A stretch of DNA of 64,000 bases, taken from assembly GCF_019175285.1 (NCBI RefSeq), contig NC_056523.1:124118018-124182017 (forward strand), in the 5' to 3' direction. Positions 1-11,400 of this stretch are shown piece after piece. The number at the start of each line of letters is the position of its first letter. Positions within the stretch are counted from its first letter, which is position 1. The notes below the pieces were generated by a model. That model saw nothing but the letters and a program-made list of their open reading frames with translations, did not search any database and had not been told where the DNA came from. The translations under genes were made by a program, and so were the position numbers. Source of the stretch: Sceloporus undulatus. Lineage: Eukaryota > Chordata > Lepidosauria > Squamata > Phrynosomatidae.

Positions 1-65
1 AGAAACCTTGCCAAGAAAACCACATGATTGATCACTTTATGGTCACCACAAATTGGAAATGATGT
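1..65 (+). mobile_element. Sauria-type SINE, 3' tail fragment
   Basis: The sequence CCTTGCCAAGAAAACC and the Bov-B-like tail (ACAAATTGGAAATGA) match the 3' part of the SINE family seen complete at 3375-3583. It is cut by the window edge or truncated. Confidence 0.6.
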
Positions 66-85
66 AGGGTTTGTTTGGTTTTTTT

Positions 86-242
86 GCAAGTTTCTTTGGA
101 GGGCTTTTACCATTGCCATTCTCTAAGGCTAAGAAAGTGTGACTTGCCCAAGGTCACCCAGTGGATTTAGACTGAGCCAGGAGTTGAACACTGGTCTCCA
201 GAGTCATAGTCCAACACACAAATCACTACATCATGCTGGCTC
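86..242 (-). mobile_element. Sauria-type SINE, minus orientation
   Basis: Reads as the reverse complement of the family 5' part, with the tRNA-like head at the high-coordinate end (CCAGCATGATGTAGTG on the minus strand) and the conserved body GTGACTTGCCCAAGGTCACC. Confidence 0.75.
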
Positions 243-1315
243 AAACATTATATCTGATGATTATTAGGATGTCCTTCAGAGATACTGCTAGAAAACCACT
301 AAGGAGACCAAGAGGTAGGTCAAGGCAAGTGGCCAACATGACTTTAAACCTGCTTGGTTTCTGAGACTGAAACTACTGACTGAACATACAAGTTGCCCTG
401 TCAAAAGCAGCCCACTAATCCTTTGCTACCTAGGGGGTCTCCTATTATGTTGCTTTATTTATTTCAGGCTTGCATCTCAGTACCTCTGCCCTCTTGGCTT
501 GCACAGAGAGGCTGACTGTCCCCCTAATTACATGGAGGAATTGTGCAGTAGCATTATTGGAAACAAAGCCTTATTAAATGTAACAGGGTGTTGATCTTAG
601 GTACGTAACTGCTGTTGTAATGTAGCAAATCATTAGTGATAAATTATAATACATATTTCTTAAGGTTTTTTAAAAAAATAAAGATAAACTTTTGAGTTTG
701 TTCTGTTGTCTATTTCACAATGAAGGGGGCAGGGACTATGCGCAGTGTAATACATACTGATTTCATTTGAAAGCTGCAGAAAATGGTTTCAGTCCTAATA
801 TTACTATGGATTAGGCTGCCCTGATTTTACCTGCTTTTAAGCAGGCTAGAAATAGCTCCATAGCAGATACACTTAAATGTGAGCTATTATCTGGGTGGTA
901 TATTATAGAAGCTTCTGCCAATTCTGTGTTTAAGTTCTGCTTTATGAAGTATATATTTTAAAGCTGTGAATACACTAATGAATTGTTCAGGATTTCTTAA
1001 ATGACAGCTTGAAATTGGTTTTAAATTTGCATGGTAACACAAAGCATGGAGGAGAACCTAACAAACCAAGCCACCAACTATGCAATTGTAGCCCTAGCTT
1101 TCCACAGCACAGAACACAGATGTGCCTCATTCTTTCTGCCTGTCCTCTGCTCACTTTAGCTGTTTTGTCAATGACAAGTCAATGGATCATCATGATTATT
1201 GCTCAAAAGGGCAAAGAAAGACTTACAGACATCGTTTCCATTCTTCTTTTGGGGATAGTATGCGATCAAGATAGGGCAGCATTTCAAAGATGCAGTCTCT
1301 GCATGCTATATAGGG
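243..1315. other. No recognisable feature
   Basis: AT-rich single-copy-looking sequence. No coding exon, RNA gene or known repeat recognised. Confidence 0.4.
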
Positions 1316-1454
1316 CAGGGGTGGGAGTCATGCAACACTTCAGACATTGTTGGCCTGTAGTTCCCAGCATTTCTCACCATTCACCATGTTGGCTAGGAGT
1401 TGCTGCAAGTTGCAGCTCAAGAACAGCTAGAGGACTGCAGGATTCCCACCCCTG
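1316..1454. mobile_element. Short palindromic hAT-like MITE
   Basis: Ends form a terminal inverted repeat, CAGGGGTGGGAGTC and GATTCCCACCCCTG. The interior carries TTCAGACATTGTTGG and CCCAGCATTTCTCACC, shared by many short copies in this window. The flanking octamers ATATAGGG and CTACAGGA agree at five of eight positions, so a target duplication is only suggestive. Confidence 0.6.
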
Positions 1455-3374
1455 CTACAGGAATTGAAATTAATACACATGCAACTCTCTTTCAGCCTCT
1501 CTCTGCCTTGCCCTAGTTGACCTGTGCCCAGCTGTAGTTCAGGGAGAGTTAAAGGTGTTGAAGGATTTTTGATACTAGGCCTTCCTGATTGATCCATCAG
1601 TGCTACTACATTGAAGCAATCCTGGGGCCAGCATGGGGAGGGAAGGGACAACAGTAGCTGAAGCCCTCCATGCCTGGGTCTGGAAAGGTTTTGTGGCTAC
1701 TTAATCCTTAGTTTATCTTTTCTGCTATATATTACAAGGCACAAACTTTTCTTTGTACAGCAAATCCTATGTGGGGAAAAACAAGAGCTGAGCAGCTTGC
1801 ATTTAATTGTTCTTGCTTAGTTTACAGGAATCTGCACATTTAGCAAAGTGTGAGTATTTTACACAAATCCTTGAAGCCTGCAAATCAAGTCTCTATAAAG
1901 AGCTTCAAATGGGATCACCATTGTGGTAGGAAGTAACTTTTCCTCTACCCACCTTTGGTCTTAAGTTCCTGCCATTCTCACTATCACTAGCTCCACCATA
2001 TTCTACATTCTAGGAAATACACAATAGGTAACACTTGCAATTCTCTTTTTTAAAACTATATTTTACAACCTATCTTTATTATAAATTGTGACCTTATGAG
2101 AAAATCTTCTGTACCATACCATGAAAAGAGAAGGTATGCCAAGATTTTTTCATCAGGGGTTTTTCTTTTGCCCCCACCATGGTTGAAATCCAATATTATC
2201 AATCACCTTGTTGCAACAAGCATACATTTTTCAGACTAGGAGTCACCTGGGCCTCCCTGCAGTTCCTACAATCTAAGCAATACTCCACAAGAGAAACAGA
2301 TCCTATACTCTAGCAGCTTGAGCAGATGAATCATCATAGAAGGGCCAGGATAATTTAACCCAAATCTTCAGCCACTCTTCCTCCTGCCTCACCACCCTGC
2401 ATGAAGTTCAGTGTTGCCAAAGACAAAATATAATTCAAACACAAAGAGCAGAAGGCAATCATTTGTCAAGTACAATGGAAGAATAATTGCAAAGCTTAAA
2501 GCTGACCTCATGTGGAAGCTTCAATCTTGAAAACTCAAAGGACCAGCATGATGGGGGATTTAAAATACATAACCGTACTTCCATTTGAAGCAGCAGACAC
2601 ACAAGCATACCAGCTTTCTCCTAACACCTTGAAAAGTTATAGCACTGTTTGCTTTATAATCTCCATGTAGGAGATGGGATCACTTCTATTAAGGAGTTTC
2701 CATTCATTAAGGTATATTTAATACTCATCCAGGCAGATTGGGCATTTCACTTTCCCAGGGTCATGTTTCGATATAGACCTTACACAGAACTCTACCTACA
2801 AGGTAGGCATTTTAGAACACCTATTACTTGAAGAGGGGTAAACAGGACCCCCAAGTTTCAGCCACCTGATGTACACAATTATTCTGCTGGTACTCTCATG
2901 GTAAAAATTGGACAAAAATTGTCCCAAAGTATATTTTCTTTCTATGAACCAGGATGGCTGACAACCTCTCAAATCTAATGCCCCCAATGTTTTCTAGTTC
3001 TGGGGTTTTCTGGAATACCTCTAATTCTGCACTCAAACACTCCTGTGGATATGGGTCACTGTACCCTACAATACAACAAAACTATCACTGATGTAAAAAA
3101 TTCTCCCAGATTTAAGTCAGTCAAGTTGTTTTTTAAAAGAGAAGTAGAGGTGTTTAACACCTGGCTTAGCTCAAAGGAGGACCTATGCACTTCAGCACTC
3201 CATTTTCTACTGATGCCAGGTGGAGTTTTCAGTAAGTCCACATCCTGCCCACCCCCATGCTCTTTCCTTAGCATTTGTTGTCCCCCCCCCCCCCAGGTCC
3301 AAAGATTCCATTTAGTTGCCACAGTTAATAGCTAGGGATAAGAGATATTCTGTTCCTGCACCTGATAGGAACAA
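1455..3374. other. No recognisable feature
   Basis: No gene or repeat family recognised apart from a run of C near 3281-3294. Confidence 0.35.
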
Positions 3375-3583
3375 ATTCTTGAGTTTTGGACTATGACTCT
3401 GGAAACCAGGGTTTGAATTCCAACTTGGCCACATAAGCCCACTGGGTAACCTTTCACAACTTTTTCTCAGTCTCAAGGAAAGGCAATGGCAACTCCCCTC
3501 TGAAGAAACTTGCCAAGAAAACCCCATACACACCTTAGGGTAACCAGAAATTGGAAATAACTTGAAGGCACACAGCAACAAGA
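3375..3583 (+). mobile_element. Sauria-type SINE, near complete
   Basis: Contains in order TGGACTATGACTCTGGA, a tRNA B-box-like GGTTTGAATTCC, the CCACTGGGTAACC body, CTTGCCAAGAAAACCCC, and a Bov-B-like tail ending GGCACACAGCAACAAG. This is the family known as Sauria SINE in squamates; the 5' head is eroded. Confidence 0.8.
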
Positions 3584-3616
3584 TGAATCAATGCCTCTGG
3601 CTCCGTAATCCCATTA

Positions 3617-3870
3617 CAGTGGTACCCCGGGTTACGAAATTAATTCGTTCCGCGGTTAATTTCGTAACCCGAAATACCTTCGTAAGCCGAATTCCCATAG
3701 GCACTAATGGAAAAATAGCTCTCTGCTGCCCTCCGGTGGCGGAAAATAGCGCCGCGGTTTTTTCGTAACCCGAAGAAACCTTCGTAAGCCGAAGCAATAA
3801 ATCCCTATGGGATTTTTTCGTATCCCGAAAAATTCGTAACCCGGCGCATTCGTATCCCGGGGTACCACTG
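3617..3870. mobile_element. Tc1/mariner- or pogo-like MITE with about 22-bp terminal inverted repeats
   Basis: Begins CAGTGGTACCCCGGGTTACG and ends with the reverse complement with a single mismatch over that length, flanked by TA on both sides (3615-3616, 3871-3872). The interior repeats the pattern CTTCGTAAGCCGAA and is rich in CGTAACCCG. At 254 bp it has no coding capacity. The superfamily is inferred from the TA target. Confidence 0.85.
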
Positions 3871-3872
3871 TA

Positions 3873-6423
3873 TTAAAACCCATCTCAGCTACGTCAGGGA
3901 AGTAACCATGTTTCTCTTGCAGCATAAAAAATGAAGCAGGGATGGGGAGTGGGGAAAAGGAATATAATAGCACCTTTAATGCTAACTTTTTTTTATTTCT
4001 GCATGAACTTTCATGGACATAAACCTGCTTCAGATTCAGTTCCATCCCACTCCCACAACTGTGTTAATATGCTTTATATATGAACATTTATCATCACTGT
4101 ATTGCATCAGAAGTGGGTTTATACCCATGAAGGCTGATGATAAAATAAAATTCAAGTTACTTTCCTTTTCCCCCACTTCCCCTTCCTCCTTTTTATTCTT
4201 AAATGCTAATGACACTGAAAATAGCAAAGGCAGTACAGCAGAAAACAAAGGGTATGTAGAGACACAAAAATCCAGGCAAGCCACCTTAAGGTAGCAATAC
4301 TGGATGAGAGAAAACTGTTGAACATAATGAGAACTATAGTTCAGAAACCATGTATGGGACGATACTCACCATACTAAGTTATTTCCATTCCATGTGGTTC
4401 CTGGAGGGCAAGGCTATCAATTGCGTCCAGTTATGATGGCTCATGTCCTCCATGGGTTTTCTCACAGGCATCCTGCTGGACAATGTGAAAATTCAACATT
4501 GGACTAGACCAGCCGTTGGTTTGAACCAGCATAGTCCCATAGCAAATAAAGCTCTCATTCAGAGACAAACCTGAAGCATAGCTGGGAAGATTCATGCAGA
4601 AGAGTAGTTGTTTTCTCTCTGCATCACCACTACATACTTTTTTGTTCTGGTGGGAATGCAGGCTCAGGTCACCTCTTAGTTTCAAGAAGCTTGCCCCTTG
4701 TGACAAACACACTGATTTATCATATTTCATCACATCTCCTTCTAGAGAGGCTGGCTTCATCATGCTTCCCTTTCCTCTACAGCAGTCCAGTTCTGCCACT
4801 TCAGTCTTCTTATTGCTTCAGGGGGGGCCTAGCAATCTTTTTTTCCAATTAAAAAATAATTTAAAAAACTACTTCTGGGAAGGGCCTCTGACTTGATAAG
4901 TCAATGGTTGCACAGATTAGGAGCCCCAACACCCTGCTTTCACCATTCCATCAGAGTTAAGGAAGGTTTCTTTTTAAAAAAAATCTAAAACATGTTGGAC
5001 TGCAAGTCATCCAAAGTGATGGAGCAGATTTCTGCAAGCTTCTGTTCAGAGTGTTTAAAATGTTGCTATTTTTTCTTCATCATGCTGGTCCAAATTGCTT
5101 CCTAAGTCACTGGTGTTGATTTACCTTCACTAGAGGTTTTCACACCAAAGACTGATATGCTACCCGACACAAGGTGGAATTTTCTGGGAAGTTAACACAT
5201 GTTGAATTAAGCAGAGAACAATTTTAACGCATGTTGAATTAAGTAGAGAGAACGATATGCCCAAGTGATACATGACACCTCCTTGTTCACAACCATTTTT
5301 CCTTCCATGTTTCCAAGAATTGTTAGGACCTGGGCATGTATAAACCTGTCAAAAGAAGAGTTCAACATGCACAGAACTTACTTTACCAAGGCTTTTGTCA
5401 TCAAAACAAGAATTATCAGGTAGTTCTGCCCTGAGACTTCATCACAGAACATCTGTAGAAAATTGTTGCATAATCCCAAAAACTGCACTGGTCCTTTCAC
5501 AAATTCTGTCAGTCCTCCCTGTGTTGCAAAGCTTCATCTTGAGTTCTCCCTACAATAAAATCTTCAACACATGAAACACAATATGCTCCCATCTGAGCCT
5601 CACAGAGGAACCTGAAACGCATTGTACTGGAACAGCCCTATCTGATTTTATCCATTCTAATTGAAACCTGGAGCACAGAACTGGATTAAGACAGGCAGAG
5701 GCCCAAATCCAGGGTGGCCAAAGTGCAGTCCTTCAGATGTTGTTACTTCTCACCATCACTTCACACCAGGAGCTATGCTGGCTACAGTGACGGGAGTTGC
5801 AATTTGGCAATCTCTGGCAGGCCATAATTTGATCTCTGCAGCCTTAAAATGGGTCAAGATTCACAGACCCTCCCCAAATAATTGTCAGAATTTGAAAATA
5901 GTTGATTTTTTGTTTTCGTATGACCCTCATAATAATCTAACGCCCTAAACTGTACCTTTACTTAGCTTGTGTTTAAATTCTGGCACTGCCAAACTTTTAA
6001 TGCATTTAATGCTCCTTCTCCCATTCTGTCTAGAGTCAATGGCATTCAACTGAAAGAGCTGCCCAGCTCAACAGCCCCCCCTACTCCCAAAAGGAGAGCT
6101 AAGAGCCACTCTCACTAGAGTCACCCACAGCGTTTCCTACAGCATGTCATTTCCTACTACTGTCCTTGGACAACTGATTGCCAATGAAAAGAATAAATAC
6201 ATGGGGTAAGACATGTTAGAACCCAAAATTGTTTTTTTTATTCCCAGCTGTGGACAAAATAGTAGGGTCTAGTGCAATAGGGGGCAACATGCAGCCAGTA
6301 TGTAAGCCCCGAGGCACTTTTGTGCTACAACATTGAGAACCTCTCCTTTCAAATTGCAAACAGCAAGTTTCTAGCCCTCATAGTTCCAAATAAAAATTTG
6401 ATAACATAAATTTGGTGTGCATC
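3873..6423. other. Mostly unrecognised sequence
   Basis: A decayed copy of the short palindromic MITE lies near 5722-5835 (TCCTTCAGATGTTGTTAC and GGAGCTATGCTGGCTAC). Otherwise no gene or repeat recognised. Confidence 0.4.
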
Positions 6424-6426
6424 TAA

Positions 6427-6648
6427 GGTCTAATCTGCGCTACAGAATTAATGTAGTCTGACACCGCTTTAACTGCCATAGTGCAATGTTATGGATTTCT
6501 GGGATTTGTAGTTTTGTGAGATATATAGCTTTCTCCGTCAGAGAGCTCTGGTGTCATAATAAACTACAAAACCCAAGATTCCATAGCACTGAGCCATGAC
6601 AGTTAAAGCGATGTCAAATTGCATTATTTCTGAAGTGCAGATTAGACC
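6427..6648. mobile_element. PIF/Harbinger-like MITE
   Basis: Ends are GGTCTAATCTGCGCTACAG and its near reverse complement, and the element is flanked on both sides by TAA (6424-6426 and 6649-6651), the target typical of PIF/Harbinger. The whole 222 bp is close to palindromic, with TTTAACTGCCATAG near one end and CATGACAGTTAAAG near the other. Related copies lie at 19.7, 28.4-29.4 and 41.3/42.2 kb. Confidence 0.75.
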
Positions 6649-6651
6649 TAA

Positions 6652-8306
6652 GTCTGCATTCCTCTAGGCATGCATAAGGAAGGGGTGTCTATGGACATAC
6701 GATTCTGTGTGTCCTGGAAACAACAGAACAGAGCAGGTGCCTGCCTACTCCATAATGGTCACATTGCATTAAAGGCCTATTGACATTCCACATTTAGACC
6801 GGTTTCAGACATCATCTGTCATGGCTCTCAAACAAGGAACCCTTAGGAAATGAAGGTATGTATATGACTCCAAAATCTGATAAACAAGAGTTGTCAGCAC
6901 CCTCAGGAAAGTTCTCATTTTTATCATTCTTTATGCATAGCCAGGGCAGTTATATTAGCTCCACATTAATTTGTTCAACAGGTGTTTCCTTAGCAAACAG
7001 AGGAATCACATTATTAGCTGTGTGCCATCAGAACACCAAGAATGTGGTGAACTGTTTCTTGGATAACAAAACCTTCCACCTACTTGTTTCCTTAACTGAG
7101 ATTTAAGGTTCTACGCCACTTGCCCTTCTAATCCACCACCCTCATTTAAAAACAAAACAAAACCCAGAGCATTTACACTGCTGATATGGACGACTATAGT
7201 GCCTACATAAGACACTACCTGAGCTATGTGTGTTTGTGTGTTTATGTATGTGACAATTATATTTCCCTCTGCTATCATCCAAAGCTTTTCTTAATTTTAA
7301 ACTTTATGATGAATGTGCAGTGCTTAATGACCTTTAACCCCAGTTGATTAAAAAACTGGAAGGTGAGTCAGAACTCAGATCTACCTGCAACAACAGGCCA
7401 GTCAGAATAGGCTTTATACCCCTCCTGCTTTCTAGACCTCTCCTTCAAAAAAACAAAAACAAAATCAAACACGTTATTCCCTCCCTCCCTCCCTCTCTGA
7501 GACGAATGCAGAACTTCCACTTTCCTTACATGAACACATCTATCCCTTAAATGCACACTTGTGTTAGCTGTTCCATAGTCTTCTGAGAAAGATGACAGAT
7601 CTAGGAATAGTAAACCAACCAGGTTTCTTTTTTTCCAGTTTAAATATTTGTATTTTTTAAAAATGAAAGGAGGAAATAATAAAAAGCAGTTGACTCTGGG
7701 CAATGACCATGAAAGCTGGAAGAAAGTCTACCCAAACAGAAAAGAGAATAAAAAGGTATTTCGTTAAAACCTCCTGACACCTCCAGCAGGCTCTATTTTT
7801 GTCTTGTCAATCACAGCAACAAGGGAGCGGGCAGTTGGGGCCATCAAGTGCTACTGTGATGGGAGGGAGGAGAGCAGAGAGGGATGCTGAAGCACATACT
7901 ATCTCAATCAAATTGAGGCCGGGAAGAGGAGAACAAAAGCAGATCTCTTCTACCTTTCCCAAAACAGACAATGTACTATAGCAAGTGAAAACACCTTGGG
8001 AAAGATAATACAGACAGGACAGGAGAAGAAAAAGATTTTGCAGCCCTTCCACCCCAGTCTCCCACCCCCACCCCCCCGGACAATCAAGATACAGAATCCG
8101 CTAGGCCAGGGTGTTCATCATTTCTGCCTCCCTCCTATCACAATATCTGGTCAAAGTATTTGCTGTTTCCACACTGATACTGTCTTGATCTCAAGGAAGC
8201 AGAGGAAGGCTGAAATGGTCGACACAGTAGCAGTTGGAAGAGTTTCCATTACATCTCAATCTTCTCTCCCCCACCCTCACCCCTTCACAAGATGTGCCTA
8301 TTTTCT
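6652..8306 (-). other. Downstream flank and possible 3' UTR of SAMD1
   Basis: No other gene is seen here. The SAMD1 3' UTR begins at 8306, but no canonical AATAAA on the minus strand was found within the first kilobase. The nearest clear one is at 6237-6242, which would imply a UTR of about 2 kb, longer than expected for this gene. A (CCCT)n tract lies near 7477-7497. Confidence 0.4.
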
Positions 8307-8465
8307 TCAGCCCATGAAGGAGTCGCCTTCATCCTCTTCAAAATGGCACTGCTGCAGCACCTTGATGTGATATTCATAGATCTTGAGGGCAGGACCCAGA
8401 CGGATGGACAGACCTGTCAGTACATCAGTGCGTTGCATCAGCAACAGAGACTTCCCATCAATCTC
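8307..8465 (-). CDS. SAMD1: SAMD1 coding exon 5 (end of SAM domain and stop)
   Basis: A 159-nt terminal coding exon with acceptor CCCTGCAG before GAGATTGATG. It encodes [39 protein letters not shown] and a short acidic tail ending SFMG, then TGA. The helices that mediate SAM-SAM polymerisation are conserved; the tail differs from the mammalian DPDGFLG ending. Confidence 0.96.
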   Translation of the reverse strand, partial: EIDGKSLLLMQRTDVLTGLSIRLGPALKIYEYHIKVLQQCHFEEDEGDSFMG

Positions 8466-11400
8466 CTGCAGGGAAAATAACATGGACACAACAGGTCAGG
8501 GCATTAAGGCCTAAGGACTGACTACCCATTGTAATTCACTATCATGCTCCACCCAACAGCCTTTCTAGAAAACAATAGTGAAGAGCCAAGTGTGGTTGAG
8601 TGAAATAATATCAAGACACTATTTTGTTTGTGAGTTTGGCGCGGGAGGGGACTGCAACTGCTTTTTCAATTTATGCATTTTTAGCCTACTTTAAGATTCA
8701 TATGGCCATTCTTAAAATGTCAATGACAGAAGTTGAAACTGGACAGAGCTAACCTAGCTCCGTTGGCAATACTCTAAAGACTATGTTCAATCTTGTATTA
8801 TAGAAGCAGTATCCAAAAGATTGAGACATTCCCCTCAAAATGAACATAGTGCATAGCGAATGTTAAGAGAGTCTTTTGAGATTACAGGCCACAACAGGAC
8901 ATATGGATAGTTGGAGGGCTCTAGGGCACGGGTAACAAACTGGTGTCTGTGGAAAGTATCCTGCCCCATAACATTCAGAACATTACATCTCATTGAAAGT
9001 TTAGCATGAGCACAAATCCCCCAATCTTCCCCTCCATACACCCAGGTTCTCACCTGCTCTTGAAAGGCAGTTGCTTGCTCACCAAACCCAGCTTCTGTGA
9101 AATAATCCACAACATCACTCACAGACCATTCCACTGGATCAGAAGGCTTTTCCTTTACTGAGCTACAAGAGGAAGAGGGGAAAGAGAATTCACACTCAAG
9201 ACTTTTCACAGTCCTCTACTCCACAGAGCTAGGGTCTTGGAATATAAGAATGAGGATACACAGCTCCAGACAGTGAAGGTAGGGCACTCACTCAAGTCAG
9301 TCAAAATTTCTTTTCTTATATAAGGCTATGGCAGCTACAGTAATGTTTATTTATTGTACATATCAACCTTCCACTACATTCCCAGGAACATTTTATAGGA
9401 ACTGAACAACTGAAATGTAATTTTTAAAAAAGCTAAATACCATAAAACCGTAGATCGTAGAAACCAAGGTCATTGTCTGGAGGGAAATGACTCCTGTACT
9501 CAGCATTAGTCTCTCTGGAGAGAATGTTCAAAACCTGGGATACCACCATCAACAGTCTTATGAGTGATACCTCACCAACTCAATTGAAAATTACTATAGC
9601 ACCTAAAGCCTTCCATTTCAGATTGCAATGTATGATCAGAGCCTGAAAAAGTTACATTTTAGGACTCCCCAAATAAAGCCAGCGTGGTATAGTGGTTTGA
9701 GTTGGACTATAGAATCATAGAGTTGGAAGAGACCACAAGGGCCATCCAGTCCAACCCCCTGCCATGCAGGAACTCTCAATCAAACATACCCAACAGATGG
9801 CCATCCAGCCTCTGTTTAAAGACTTCCAAAGAGGGAGACTCCACCACTCTCCGAGGAAGTGTGTTCCACTGTTGAACAGTACTTACTGTCAGAAAGTTCC
9901 TCCTAATGTTGAGGTGGAATCTCTTTTCCTGCAACAAGCTTGCTCCCTCCTCAATATGACATCCCTTCAAATATTTAAACAGGGCTATCCTATCACCTCT
10001 TAACCTTCTCCTGTCCAGGCTAAATATACCCAGCTCCCTAAGTCATTCTTCACAGGGCATGGTTTTCAGATCATTCACCATTTTAGTTGCCTTCCTTTGC
10101 ACATGCTCTACCTTTCAACATCCTTTTTGAATTGTGGTGCCCAGAACTGAACACAGTATTCCAGGTGGGGCCTGACCAAAGTAGAATACAGTGGCACTAT
10201 TACTTCCCTTGATCTAGGCACTATACTTCTATTGATGCAGCCTAAAATTGCATTGGCCTTTTTGGCTGCTGCATCGCACTATTGACTCATGTTCAACTTG
10301 TTGTCTACTTGGACTCCTAGGTCCCTTTCACATGTAGTCTCGTTCAGCCAGGTGTCCCCCATCCTATATCTGTGCATTTCATTTTGCCATCCTAAGTGCA
10401 GTACAGTACCTTACATTTCTCAGTGTTGAATTTCATGACTCTGGAGAATGCCTGCTCGGCCATGGAAACCGTGACCATGGGCAGGTCACACTCTCTTAGC
10501 CTCAAAAAAGGCAAAGGCAAACCCCCTCTAAATAAATCTTGCCAAGAAAACTTCATGACAGGGTATTCTTACAGTTGTCATAAATTGGAAATGAATTGAA
10601 GGCAGAAAACAAAAGCACTCCCCAAATCCCACAACTAACAGGACCAGCAGCCAAGACTGGGAATTGCAATTTTTAAAAAAATTAAGTAGAATGGCCATGT
10701 GGTCTTTCAGGTATTTCAATCGGAAGGTGTGAAGGACCTCACAAGATCAAAAGCAGCATTATTAGCTGGGCTCTGAAATGGTCTGAGTGTATTACAGTTA
10801 ATAAATCATAAGTGCAATATAATGGTATAATCAAGTTGCACCTAGCAATCTAACAGCCACATTGTACAGTAGCTGCAGTTTTTGAAGCGTCTTCAAAAGC
10901 AGTCAAACATTACAGTGGTCTGACTTGTGGTTATTTAGAGCATGAGTCTTTTGGTTATTTACAGCATGATTAACTGTGGTCAGGTTAGCAGTAATCCAAC
11001 ATTTTAAAAGGAATGCCCACATTGGGAAGCACTGAAATGCATCACATGAAGACAGTAATATGAAATAGGCCTTCATGAAGATGTTCAAATATTTTAAACC
11101 CACTACAAATATTCTGGTATTTGAAAGGAGACTAATTCTTGTCACCGGCCAGCACAGGCGGAGAATCTTGTAGCAGTAGCTTATTCCTCCCCATCTGCTG
11201 CTGCTGCTATTCCTCCCTCCCCATGATATAGGGAGCCCCTTATTCACATTAACCATTAAAAGGCTAAGGGCCACTGCCTCCAAGAATTAGCTGGTGCATG
11301 GAGGCAGCTCAGTTTCCAGAAGACAAGGGCAAAGTGAGGGTTGAGCTAGTTCTGCAAGCTCCTCTAGATGCCATCATCTTGTACTCACTGCTGAAGGAAG

